The translations under genes were made by a program, and so were the position numbers. From Phycisphaerales bacterium (GTDB lineage: Bacteria; Planctomycetota; Phycisphaerae; Sedimentisphaerales; Anaerohalosphaeraceae): a DNA stretch of 18,691 bases. Below are positions 6,897 to 14,222 of the stretch, one piece after another; position 1 is the first letter of the stretch, and each line of letters starts with the position of its first letter. The stretch spans positions 1 to 18,691 of the forward strand of contig DRGS01000099.1 of the NCBI GenBank assembly GCA_011053245.1, written 5' to 3'. The notes beneath the pieces are model-generated. The model searched no databases. It had not been told where the DNA came from and was given only the letters and a program-made list of their open reading frames with translations.

Positions 6897-8792
6897 ATGA
6901 GATATAGAATTATTTTGCAAAATGTTTGCAAGATTTTGTTTTTTGCTGCCATTGTTTTTTGTACGGTTGGCTGTGCAGGCCCATATCTTGCCTATACATT
7001 AAGCCCTGCTACTTTACACAAGCAGCGACAGATAAGCGCGCTAAATTCATCGGAACCAAGCTGGAACACTAAGCAATTTCTTCGAACTCAATTTCTTGCC
7101 AGCCAATACGAAAAAAAACCGACACAGGTAATCGAAGAGCTTTATAGCAGAACAGTTCAAGCGCCGAATAATGCAGCTATCTTTGCGACTGCGGAATTGT
7201 CCCTGCTGCAAGCCAGAAGAATGTATAAAAAAAATCCGCAGAAAGCTATAACGATGTATCTCAAAGCTGCGGCACTTGCTTATGACTATCTATTCTTGAC
7301 AGAGGAATTTGATTCTTACAAAACTTTGAGACCAAACTACAGATTCATGGAACTTATATACAACCGGGCGGTGGCAAGATTTGTCGATATCCATCAAAGG
7401 ACAAATCAACGCTGGGATGATGTCCTTGATTTCGAGTATCTTGGTACTCATTACGAAATTTCAGTTGAAAATGACGGGCGTACCCTCTGGAATGCCAATG
7501 ACTTTGACGAACTTATCCCGTCTAATCAAGTTAAGATCAAAGGTGTGAGAAACATATATTTTGAAGGGGGATTAGGGGCAGCATTGGTTGGCTTTGTACA
7601 ACACCCGAAGGAACATCCGATTTTTGCGGAATATAGCCCGCATGACGGTTTGGCTCAGCCGATAACGGCGATCCTTGAATTCCAGCCCGGCCAAAAAACT
7701 AACGGCAGTTGGCACAGAAAAGCCACTATCTCATTCTATAATCCTCTACTAACCAATTCAGCGGTTTTGGCGGGAAGAAAAGTTCCCCTTGAAGCCGATT
7801 ACACAACACCTCTCGGTGTTTTCTTAGCAAAGATAAAAGCAAAAGAAATAGATCTGGCAAGCTTATTGTCTGTACGCCAGGAGATAGGCAAAGCCGGTAT
7901 TTATATGCTCGAACCGTATCGAGAAGATCAAATTCCAGTAGTAATGGTTCACGGTTTGATGAGCCGTCCCGCAACATGGATGCAAATGTTCAACGATCTT
8001 AGAGGCGATCCGGTGATTCGAAGTAAGTACCAGTTCTGGTTTTTTCTTTATCCGACGGGTCTACCTATCATGTATTCAGCCTCGCTGTTGCGTGATGAAT
8101 TGCGGTGCATCAGAAACAGATTCGATCCTGATGGTACTAACCCTAATTTCAACAAAATGGTTCTCATAGGCCATAGCATGGGAGGCCTGCTGACAAGAAT
8201 GATGGTTCACGACAGCGGAGATAAGTATTGGAACGATACATTTGTCGTAAGTCCGGACCGGTTGTCAGTCAGTCGCGAAAATAAACAATTCATAAAAAAT
8301 ATGTTGATCTTTGAAAAACTTCCATTTGTCCGGAGAGTAATATTTCTCGCTGTGCCACATCGGGGCTGCAAAGAAGCGGATTCACTGTTAAGCAAAATAG
8401 GCTCATTGATAATCTCATTTCCCGATGAGATCGAGGATCTCAGAAAAGAACTTCGTGCCGAAGATATGACCGAGGATGCAGTTGAAATAATGGAAAGACT
8501 TCCTGCTGGTGTCATGCAACTATCGGCTTCTTCGCCCGTTTTAGAAATGATGGCAGATATTGAACTGGATAAGTCAGTAGCCTATCATTCTGTTATAGCA
8601 ATAGATAAATATAAATATCCTTTCGGCACTACAGATGGCCTGGTCACATACGAAAGCGCTCATCTGAATATAACTGATTCCGAGAAACTCGTGCCAGGCG
8701 GACATGGTTTACACCGCCACCCCCTGACTATCGCCGAGGTCAAAAGAATTTTGCTTTTACACCTCGGCGATAATGGCGACGGCGGATCATAA
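6897..8792 (+). CDS. Large alpha/beta-hydrolase lipoprotein (PGAP1/lipase-like)
   Basis: ATG 6897 has AGGTGA 6 nt upstream. The N-terminus is a lipoprotein signal with Cys26 (TVGC). Residues about 50-330 form an extra N-terminal region that I do not recognise; it includes a helical stretch (about 95-170) and a beta-rich part. The catalytic alpha/beta-hydrolase domain spans about 340-625: VMVHGLMSRPATW (349-361, oxyanion), nucleophile elbow GHSMGG with Ser427, AVPHRG (485-490), probable acid Asp580 (TTDGLV), and a C-terminal histidine in GGHGLHRHP (His608 or His603). The layout is like PGAP1/DUF676 esterases and lipases that act on acyl esters. It should be anchored outside the cytoplasm. It is alone in its unit, with the recurrent intergenic element 100 nt upstream, and convergent with the repeat-protein gene. 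The substrate is unknown. Confidence 0.86.
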   Translation: MRYRIILQNVCKILFFAAIVFCTVGCAGPYLAYTLSPATLHKQRQISALNSSEPSWNTKQFLRTQFLASQYEKKPTQVIEELYSRTVQAPNNAAIFATAELSLLQARRMYKKNPQKAITMYLKAAALAYDYLFLTEEFDSYKTLRPNYRFMELIYNRAVARFVDIHQRTNQRWDDVLDFEYLGTHYEISVENDGRTLWNANDFDELIPSNQVKIKGVRNIYFEGGLGAALVGFVQHPKEHPIFAEYSPHDGLAQPITAILEFQPGQKTNGSWHRKATISFYNPLLTNSAVLAGRKVPLEADYTTPLGVFLAKIKAKEIDLASLLSVRQEIGKAGIYMLEPYREDQIPVVMVHGLMSRPATWMQMFNDLRGDPVIRSKYQFWFFLYPTGLPIMYSASLLRDELRCIRNRFDPDGTNPNFNKMVLIGHSMGGLLTRMMVHDSGDKYWNDTFVVSPDRLSVSRENKQFIKNMLIFEKLPFVRRVIFLAVPHRGCKEADSLLSKIGSLIISFPDEIEDLRKELRAEDMTEDAVEIMERLPAGVMQLSASSPVLEMMADIELDKSVAYHSVIAIDKYKYPFGTTDGLVTYESAHLNITDSEKLVPGGHGLHRHPLTIAEVKRILLLHLGDNGDGGS

Positions 8793-8904
8793 ACATACGC
8801 CATGCGATACAACATAGCAAAACACCGCCGCTCAGGGCTCCACCGCCCGCTGCCTTCAACCTGAACTTAACTTTGGAGCCATAGCGATCACAGACTTTCT
8901 GCGG

Positions 8905-9363
8905 TTAGTTTCCGCCGCCGAAGATGAACTCGAACGTTGAGCCTATGAACTCGCCAATCCCATTTATTACATCGCCGGAAAACTCGGCAATTCCTACCGC
9001 TACGCCACCGATAGCTTCTCCGCTGGCTTCGACTGTTTCACCGAATGCAACGCCAATGGTCTCCGCCGTATCGCCTACGAATTCGCCGGTCCCATCTATT
9101 ACATCGGCGGACACCTCGGCAGTTCCTACCGCTACGCCACCGACAGCTTCCCCGGTAGCTTCGATTGTAGTACCGAATGCAACGCCAACGGTTTCAACCG
9201 ATTCACCTATGAACTGGGCTGTCCCGTCTATTAGGTTGGCTACATCGGTTTTCTCCGGTGCCGTCGTCGAGTTGTTCTGCGCCTGAGCCAGAACTGAGGA
9301 TGTCATCATACTTACGGCAACTAAGGCCAGTATCGTAATTAGATTTTTCCGTTTCGTGCTCAT
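8905..9363 (-). CDS. Small exported glycine-rich repeat protein
   Basis: The ATG at 9363 has AAGGAGAACGAAA directly upstream, an excellent ribosome binding site. Residues 1-26 form a Sec signal peptide (cleavage likely after VLA, 26). The mature protein consists almost wholly of repeats: a 44-residue unit at 42-85 and again at 86-129, then a partial third at 130-145, ending FIFGGGN. Each unit splits into two related blocks of about 22 residues of the types GEFVGDTAETIGVAFGETV and GEAIGGVAVGIAEFSGDVI. The protein has no Cys, His, Trp or Tyr, is very acidic in its repeats, and has glycines spaced as in glycine-zipper or amphipathic-helix repeats. I recognise no named family. It may be a periplasmic or surface structural protein or a membrane-associating peptide. 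The intact reading frame across a repetitive region and the strong start support a real gene. Confidence 0.78.
   Translation of the reverse strand: MSTKRKNLITILALVAVSMMTSSVLAQAQNNSTTAPEKTDVANLIDGTAQFIGESVETVGVAFGTTIEATGEAVGGVAVGTAEVSADVIDGTGEFVGDTAETIGVAFGETVEASGEAIGGVAVGIAEFSGDVINGIGEFIGSTFEFIFGGGN
8977..9240 (-). repeat. Two tandem 132-nt in-frame repeats in the glycine-rich protein gene
   Basis: Positions 9109-9240 and 8977-9108 encode the two full 44-residue units, with a truncated third unit at about 8930-8976. The repeated phrases GFAFG-like and GGVAVG are encoded by closely similar DNA, so unit number may vary between strains through slippage or recombination. Confidence 0.75.
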
Positions 9364-9739
9364 TTTCGTTCTCCTTGTGTTTGAGTTGCGATTTTTATTT
9401 CAAAGACACTAACATACTATACGCACATATTCCCGGCGTGACTGATCTTTCGGAGAGATGGTGTAAAAATACGCAAAATGCTTAGTCAATATCAGGATAT
9501 GGGCATGGTACCGCCCGGAAAGGATAGTCCAAAAGGGTGTCGCATTTGCCATCTTTGATCTAACAACTTCAGACTGCTTTTTTGTATCAGGCAATCTCCT
9601 ATGTCCATATAGGGAAACTGTCCGCAGAAAAACAGGGAAGTCCCGATGGCAAAACTTCTATTTGAGCATAACATGTAATCTATCTATGGTCAGGAATGGG
9701 TATTCATTATATGAACAAAGACCGAAAGAGGTACAGTAA
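9364..9739. other. Divergent intergenic region, repeat protein / patatin
   Basis: These 376 nt lie between two divergent genes. Contents I can support are the ribosome binding site of the repeat protein at the left end, the conserved element copy at 9587-9615, and AGAGG (9727-9731), 8 nt before the patatin ATG. Short open frames on the minus strand here have no good start signals or recognisable product. Promoters must be present on both sides, but I see no clear -35/-10 pair. Confidence 0.55.
9587..9615 (+). repeat. Recurrent intergenic element, copy 3 (upstream of patatin)
   Basis: This is the cleanest copy. CCTATGTCCATATAGG (9598-9613) is a perfect inverted repeat, CCTAT/ATAGG around six bases, preceded by TCAGGCAATCT. 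It lies about 125 nt 5' of the patatin start. Downstream, GGGAAACTGT and ACAGGGAAGTCCC could form a further weak stem. The palindrome suggests a dimeric protein site or an RNA hairpin. Confidence 0.6.
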
Positions 9740-10999
9740 ATGAAAGGTTTCAAAAAGTTCGGTTGGTTCATGACGGGCGTTTTGGCCGCAATTCCGTTGC
9801 TTATACTTGTCGCTTACGGTGCTGTAAAAATACTGAAAGTATCGCGTCCTGAGGAACCGCCGGTGAATGTAAAGGTATCGTATCCGTGGGGATCAATCAA
9901 TCTCGACGAAGTTCAGATTGATCCGAATTCAGAGCTTGAGGTCACTCTTGCAAAATCTTTTGTTAATGAAGACCATGAAGTTTTTGACCCGGACCATGAT
10001 GGTATTAGCACATACAATTTACTGGCATTATCAGGCGGTGGTTCCAATGGCGCTTTCGGATCCGGTTTACTTTGCGGGTGGAGCACTGCCGGAACGCGCC
10101 CGTGCTTCAAAGTCGTAACCGGCGTCAGCACCGGCGCTTTACAGGCTACCGCAGCTTTTCTTGGACCCAAATACGATTACATGTTGAGAGAGATCTATAC
10201 TGAATACGATACTCAAAACATATACAGGCGAAAGCTGCCGTTGCTGATATTGGCTCGAGATTCGGTCAATGATATCTGGCCATTGAAACGGCTTATCGAT
10301 AAATACATCACCGAGGAGGTAATAGTCGCTGTTACCGCTGAATATAACGCCGGTCGACGCCTCTTTGTCGGCACTACCAATATGGACACTCGTGAATTTG
10401 TCATCTGGGACATGGGAAAAATCGCAGCCAGCGGCAAGGATGGCGCATTGGAACTATACCGCAAGGTTTTGCTTGCCTCGGCATCGATACCTGTTCTTTT
10501 TCCACCAGTGTATTTCGAGGTAGAAGCAGACGGAAAAAAATATCAGGAAATGCACAGTGACGGCGGAGCATTTGCGCAGGCCTTTTTCCGCGGATTCCTG
10601 CTTGATTTTGAAGATGCGGCCCAGGAAAAAGGACTGTTGCCCCTGAAAGCGGAGGTCAATTTATACATTATAAAGAACAGTAAATCGCAGATGTCCCATG
10701 ATCGCGTTAACATATCTCCGGTAATATCTTCTATCATGGCGACGACAATAAACAATTTTGTTGAAATTTCGTTTACCGCCAGCTTGTATCGTATGTATGT
10801 ATTGACAAACAAATATGGCATTGATTTCAATCTTGCCGATATTCCGAACGAATCGGGGCTTGTCATGTCATCTTTGAAATTCGAACCTAAAGATATGCAG
10901 CAACTCTTCGATTACGGCTACCAACTGGCTGAAAAAGGTTACAAGTGGGAAAAGGCGCCACCCGGACTGGATCCCGATGAGGTAAATTTAAAAAAATAA
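9740..10999 (+). CDS. Patatin-like phospholipase, membrane-anchored
   Basis: The protein starts with one hydrophobic segment (about 8-30, no lipobox Cys), then a spacer rich in charged residues and a patatin domain from about 92. Patatin signatures are complete: glycine-rich oxyanion loop LSGGGSNGAFGSG (97-109), nucleophile elbow GVSTG with Ser130, and the catalytic Asp274 of SDGG. These Ser-Asp dyad enzymes hydrolyse acyl chains from phospholipids or other lipids. The single N-terminal segment with a short basic start suggests a signal anchor, with the enzyme outside the inner membrane. The gene is followed by a 348-nt gap, so it is probably monocistronic. It may belong to the same envelope-lipid programme as the two hydrolase lipoproteins (inference from neighbours and the shared upstream element). 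Confidence 0.92.
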   Translation: MKGFKKFGWFMTGVLAAIPLLILVAYGAVKILKVSRPEEPPVNVKVSYPWGSINLDEVQIDPNSELEVTLAKSFVNEDHEVFDPDHDGISTYNLLALSGGGSNGAFGSGLLCGWSTAGTRPCFKVVTGVSTGALQATAAFLGPKYDYMLREIYTEYDTQNIYRRKLPLLILARDSVNDIWPLKRLIDKYITEEVIVAVTAEYNAGRRLFVGTTNMDTREFVIWDMGKIAASGKDGALELYRKVLLASASIPVLFPPVYFEVEADGKKYQEMHSDGGAFAQAFFRGFLLDFEDAAQEKGLLPLKAEVNLYIIKNSKSQMSHDRVNISPVISSIMATTINNFVEISFTASLYRMYVLTNKYGIDFNLADIPNESGLVMSSLKFEPKDMQQLFDYGYQLAEKGYKWEKAPPGLDPDEVNLKK

Positions 11000-11060
11000 A
11001 ATCGTCGTACAATGAAAAATATCAAAAAACATCACTCCTCAAAAGCTGGATGTGTTTGAA

Positions 11061-11160
11061 CCTAAGCAATTGTCTATGCCGAAATCAGGTTTTTTCTTAT
11101 TGAGAGATGCTGGCTCTGTTGCGACAATCTGCCAGAGTAGTATTTTGGATAAGGTTTACA
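11061..11160 (+). repeat. 100-nt leader repeat, copy A (contains recurrent element, copy 4)
   Basis: This block aligns without gaps to 14223-14322 at 73 of 100 positions. The best-conserved stretch is GCTGGCTCTG followed by TGCGACAATC (11109-11129). Its left part (11062-11090) is a copy of the element also found at 2838, 6769 and 9587. Internal pairing is possible: CTGGC with GCCAG, or CTCTG with CAGAG. These stems are not preserved in copy B, so a conserved RNA fold is not demonstrated. Confidence 0.7.
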
Positions 11161-11216
11161 AATATTTTAGGAGCCAAGAAAGTGGATGTCGCCATCTTAG
11201 ACCGTTCGACTCCTTC

Positions 11217-11297
11217 TTGATAAATTATCGTTTCATCGCAAATAACGTCTGAACGACTAGTCAGGCTATTGTGTTTTTGAGAAAGCTTTTAAGAGTA
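11217..11297 (+). pseudogene. Decayed 3' end of an isochorismatase-like gene
   Basis: In frame, 11217 onward reads LINYRFIANNV, a stop, then TTSQAIV. This matches LINFRFIANTVWTTDQAIEK near the end of domain 2 of the intact gene (residues 481-500). The Trp codon TGG has become TGA, and the reading frame is disturbed after the AI. DNA similarity continues through AGAAAGCTTT close to the original stop. It resembles domain 2 more than domain 1 (L-INFRFIAN rather than S-INFRFIAS), so it is the tail of a formerly complete upstream copy. Confidence 0.75.
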
Positions 11298-11347
11298 AGG
11301 CAGAGTAAGTAAAAACAGTATAAATTCTTTTTGAAAGGGGTAAGATC

Positions 11348-12865
11348 ATGAACTCGAATAGTTTCATTATAAAAGTCATCGTGATTAACATGGTAATTTT
11401 GGCTGTCACGTCAACCGTTTCGGGTGATCTTCCTAACCCCGGGATGGAAATTATTCGTGGCAAAACTGCTTTAGTTATTACCGATCCGCAGAACGATTTT
11501 CTCAGCCCGAAAGGTGTTGCCTGGGGAGTAGTGGAAAAGAGCGTTCAGAATAATAATACAGTTGAAAATATTGAAAGGCTTTTCAATGCTGCCAAGCAAG
11601 GTGGAATTCCTGTCTTTATTTCACCGCATTATTATTTTCCCACCGATAACGATTGGAAGTTTGGGGGGGCTTTAGAAGAGTTGATGCACAATATACACAT
11701 GTTTGAACGCAAGGGACAACTTGATCTTGAAGGATTTGAAGGTTCCGGGTCCGATTGGCTTGATCGATACAAAAAATATATAGAGGACGGTAAGACAGTT
11801 GTTACAAGTCCCCATAAGGTCTACGGTCCTGAGTCGAACGATCTTGTTCTTCAACTTCGCAAACGCGGAATTAATAAAATAATTCTGGGCGGCATGTCCG
11901 CAAATCTATGCACTGAATCTCACATGCGAGAGTTGATCGAACAGGGTTTTGAGGTGACTGTTGTTCCCGATGCTACCGCCGCAGCCCAGCTTCCGGAAGG
12001 TGATGGATTCGCGGCTGCTTCGATAAATTTCCGTTTTATCGCAAGTGCAGTCTGGACGACTGACCAGGCCATTGAGAAGATCAAGAGAGCTTGTAGAATT
12101 GAAAATTTCAAAGATATAAGTGTGTCTTTAAAAAAAGTTGAACGCAAATACAATAACGATAAAAACAACGAATCGGATTCCTCTGAAAAAGGCGGCCTTC
12201 CAGATCCTGGCATGGAGATTTCCCGGAGAAGAACTGCTTTAGTTATTACCGATCCGCAGAACGATTTTCTCAGTCCGAAAGGTGTTACCTGGGGCGTAGT
12301 GGGAAAGAGCGTTCAGGAGAATAATACAATTGAAAATATTGACAGGCTCTTCAAAGCTACCAAGCAGGCTGGAATCCCTGTCTTTATTTCGCCGCATTAT
12401 TACTATCCCACCGATAATGATTGGAAATTTGGAGGCGCTTTAGAAGAGTTGATGCACAATCTTAAAATGTATGACCGCAAGGGGCCGCTCAATCTTGAAG
12501 GATTTGAAGGTTCCGGATCCGATTGGCTTGCTCGATACAAAAAATATATAGACGACGGTAAGACAGTTGTTACAAGTCCGCACAAGATCTACGGCCCGGA
12601 CACAAACGACCTGGTCCTTCAGCTTCGCAAACGCGGAATTGATAAAGTAATTCTGGGCGGTATGTCCGCAAATCTATGCACTGAATCCCACATGCGAGAG
12701 TTGATCGAACAAGGTTTTGAGGTAGCCGTCGTTTCCGATGCTACTGCCGCAGCCCAGGTTCCGGAAGGCGATGGATACGCTGCCGCTTTGATAAATTTCC
12801 GTTTCATCGCAAATACAGTCTGGACGACTGACCAGGCCATTGAGAAAATCCAGAAAGCTTTCTAA
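11348..12865 (+). CDS. Exported tandem-domain isochorismatase-like (cysteine hydrolase) protein
   Basis: ATG 11348 has GAAAGGGG 7 nt upstream. A Sec signal peptide (about 1-26) precedes two isochorismatase-fold domains, residues 28-246 and 284-502, joined by a charged linker (about 250-283). Each carries the full Asp-Lys-Cys triad: D46/K157/C188 and D302/K413/C444, in VITDPQNDF, SPHK and SANLCTESH. The domains align with a constant offset of 256 residues, no gaps, and 33 differences in 219 positions (about 85% identity), so the duplication is recent. Family members hydrolyse amides, ureides or vinyl ethers (nicotinamidase, N-carbamoylsarcosine amidase, isochorismatase). They are usually single-domain and cytoplasmic, so an exported double-domain form is unusual. 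Remnants of the same gene lie on both sides, showing a formerly larger tandem array. The substrate is unknown. Confidence 0.92.
   Translation: MNSNSFIIKVIVINMVILAVTSTVSGDLPNPGMEIIRGKTALVITDPQNDFLSPKGVAWGVVEKSVQNNNTVENIERLFNAAKQGGIPVFISPHYYFPTDNDWKFGGALEELMHNIHMFERKGQLDLEGFEGSGSDWLDRYKKYIEDGKTVVTSPHKVYGPESNDLVLQLRKRGINKIILGGMSANLCTESHMRELIEQGFEVTVVPDATAAAQLPEGDGFAAASINFRFIASAVWTTDQAIEKIKRACRIENFKDISVSLKKVERKYNNDKNNESDSSEKGGLPDPGMEISRRRTALVITDPQNDFLSPKGVTWGVVGKSVQENNTIENIDRLFKATKQAGIPVFISPHYYYPTDNDWKFGGALEELMHNLKMYDRKGPLNLEGFEGSGSDWLARYKKYIDDGKTVVTSPHKIYGPDTNDLVLQLRKRGIDKVILGGMSANLCTESHMRELIEQGFEVAVVSDATAAAQVPEGDGYAAALINFRFIANTVWTTDQAIEKIQKAF
11429..12853 (+). repeat. In-frame tandem duplication, two 657-nt units 768 nt apart
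   Basis: Units at 11429-12085 and 12197-12853 encode the two cysteine-hydrolase domains. Long stretches are nearly identical at DNA level, for example the segments starting at 11464 and 12232 around GTTATTACCGATCCGCAG. The 111-nt spacer between them encodes the linker and has no second signal peptide. The high DNA identity makes the locus prone to unequal crossing-over. Confidence 0.85.
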
Positions 12866-12884
12866 GGTAATACGGGATGAAATA

Positions 12885-12996
12885 AATACAATGTAAATTA
12901 TTTTTAGACGGAGGCTTTATTATAAAATCGAAGAGTTTCATTACAAAAGTCATTGTGATCAATGTGGTAATTATGGCTATTACGTCAACCGGCTAG
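12885..12996 (+). pseudogene. Decayed 5' leader and signal-peptide region of an isochorismatase-like gene
   Basis: This stretch matches the leader and first codons of the intact gene (about 11312-11425). The segment AGTTTCATTACAAAAGTCAT corresponds to AGTTTCATTATAAAAGTCAT of the intact gene, and ACGTCAACCG is shared exactly. Read in frame from 12922 it gives IKSKSFITKVIVINVV, then IMAITSTG and a TAG stop at 12994. The start codon ATG has become ATA. It is the front end of a third copy whose enzymatic part has been lost. Its TAG overlaps the AGGTGG used as ribosome binding site by the next gene. Confidence 0.8.
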
Positions 12997-13004
12997 GTGG
13001 TATC

Positions 13005-13340
13005 ATGGAAATCATTAATTACATATCGCTTGGTATTGGAATTGGAGCTGTATCGGTGATTGGCTGGGGAGTTTTACTTGGCTTGGTAGAGTTTGTAAAG
13101 CTGGAGTTCCAAAGAACCAGAGGAAAACATATATGTCATCAAAGGGAGATACTCAGGCATCATCTGGGATCGTATTTATTGCTTGGACTGGAATTTTTAA
13201 TAGCTGCTGACATTATCCGCACAATTACCAAACCCACTTTGGACGAAATAGCCGTTTTAGCTTCAATAGTTGCAATAAGAACAATTTTGGATTTCTTTTT
13301 GAGTAGAGAAATAGCAAGTCATTCCTGCCCGAAAGATTAA
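13005..13340 (+). CDS. DUF1622 family small membrane protein
   Basis: This 111-residue protein has three hydrophobic segments (about 5-28, 54-71 and 82-98). The family signature lies in its second half: LGSYLLLGLEFLIAADIIRT (54-73) and VAIRTILDFFLSREI (89-103). These match DUF1622 proteins, inner-membrane proteins of unknown function. ATG 13005 has AGGTGG 4 nt upstream, a short spacing. The gene lies directly behind the decayed isochorismatase front end and 111 nt before the VTT-family gene. A role in membrane transport or maintenance is only a guess. Confidence 0.88.
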   Translation: MEIINYISLGIGIGAVSVIGWGVLLGLVEFVKLEFQRTRGKHICHQREILRHHLGSYLLLGLEFLIAADIIRTITKPTLDEIAVLASIVAIRTILDFFLSREIASHSCPKD

Positions 13341-13451
13341 AAAGGTAGCTACGGAGATTATAATTATGTGTCCCTTTCGAATTTTTGACGGCGAAATGAC
13401 ACTTTGGCATGGTTTTGCGACAAGCGGTTAACATGGAAAGTATAATTAGAA

Positions 13452-14192
13452 ATGAGCAAGACTGTATCTTTCAGAGATGATAGCGGACACATAAGCGAAC
13501 TGCTTAAGACCATAGTTATTCTGGTTGCGATTGCAACATTGGTAATTGTCGTAAAATTGGTCGATCTGGAACAGGTCTTTCGTGAAACATTGGCTTGGAT
13601 TTCCGATCTTGGTCCGCTGGGGCCTTTGATCCTCATCGGCATCCTCATCATGGCTTGTGTGCTAATGCTGCCAGAAACCATTCTGACTTTGGGTGCCGGC
13701 TTTGTGTTCGGCGTAGTCAAAGGATCCATTGCTGTATCGATCGGATCTACTTTGGGCGCAACTTGTGCTTTTCTGATAGGCCGGTATCTGGTTCGCGATT
13801 GGATATCGCGGAAGATCTCCGGAAACGAGAAATTCAAGGCAGTCGATGAAGCGGCTGCCAGGGAAGGATGGAAGATTGTTTTGCTGACTCGCCTATCGCC
13901 AATTTTCCCTTTCAATTTGCTCAACTACGCGTTCGGATTAACCAATATCAGCCTCAAACATTATTTTTTAGCATCATGGATAGGTATGATCCCGGGCACA
14001 ATTATGTACGTCTATATAGGTTCACTGGCATGTAATCTGGCCAAAATGAGACCTGGACAGCACACACGCACAACCGGTGAATGGGTTCTATACGGCGTCG
14101 GTTTATTGGCAACGCTTATTGTAATGGTTCTTGTTACACGCATAGCAAAGAAGGCACTGGCAAATCGCATTCCTTCAGAAGAAGGTAAGTAA
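13452..14192 (+). CDS. VTT-domain (TVP38/TMEM64, DedA-like) membrane protein
   Basis: The protein has an N-terminal membrane segment (about 20-36), the VTT core (about 55-192) and a C-terminal membrane segment (about 212-230). Family motifs are GAGFVFGVVKG (81-91), GSTLGATCAFLIGRYL (98-113), the re-entrant LLTRLSPIFPFNLLNYAFGL (144-163) and WIGMIPGTIMYVYIGS (176-191). TVP38/TMEM64 and DedA proteins are inner-membrane proteins; relatives act as undecaprenyl-phosphate or phospholipid flippases/scramblases or in membrane homeostasis. The conserved arginine in LTRLSP is present. The ribosome binding site is weak (GGAAAG, 13 nt from ATG). With DUF1622 just upstream it may form a small membrane-protein unit. 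Lipid transport is inference from relatives. Confidence 0.92.
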   Translation: MSKTVSFRDDSGHISELLKTIVILVAIATLVIVVKLVDLEQVFRETLAWISDLGPLGPLILIGILIMACVLMLPETILTLGAGFVFGVVKGSIAVSIGSTLGATCAFLIGRYLVRDWISRKISGNEKFKAVDEAAAREGWKIVLLTRLSPIFPFNLLNYAFGLTNISLKHYFLASWIGMIPGTIMYVYIGSLACNLAKMRPGQHTRTTGEWVLYGVGLLATLIVMVLVTRIAKKALANRIPSEEGK

Positions 14193-14222
14193 TAAAAAAA
14201 CGAATTAAAGTAGATTTTTAAC

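Larger units (their letters stand above)
11000..11347. other. Gene-free interval with a leader repeat and a decayed isochorismatase tail
   Basis: The 348 nt after the patatin gene contain no intact gene. They hold the 100-nt repeat copy (11061-11160), the remnant of an isochorismatase 3' end (11217-11297) and the ribosome binding site GAAAGGGG (11333-11340) of the intact isochorismatase gene. An open frame starting at ATG 11052 runs through both the repeat and the remnant and is best read as a chance fusion, not a gene. Confidence 0.7.

Noticed and set aside
8836..8880. GGCTCC/GGAGCC pair in the convergent gap as a bidirectional terminator
   Set aside because: The stem is only 6 bp with a 33-nt loop and no U-tract on either strand.
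8924..9286. A 120-codon plus-strand open frame opposite the glycine-rich repeat protein
   Set aside because: It is the complement of a repetitive gene. The minus-strand frame has the signal peptide and strong ribosome binding site, whereas this one has neither.
9409..9674. Short minus-strand open frames in the divergent region before the patatin gene
   Set aside because: No convincing start signal and no family resemblance; they read through the recurrent element. Peptides such as FPYMDIGDCLI here and IPYFGIGNFLI at 2830-2870 look alike only because the DNA element is shared.
11052..11252. A 66-codon plus-strand open frame between the patatin and isochorismatase genes
   Set aside because: It starts inside the 100-nt leader repeat and ends in the decayed isochorismatase tail (LINYRFIANNV). 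There is no good ribosome binding site, and the second leader copy does not keep the frame open.
13401..13412. ACTTTGGCATGG before the VTT gene as a sixth, inverted copy of the recurrent element
   Set aside because: Only about 12 bases match and the flanks do not; orientation differs from all other copies. Chance is likely.
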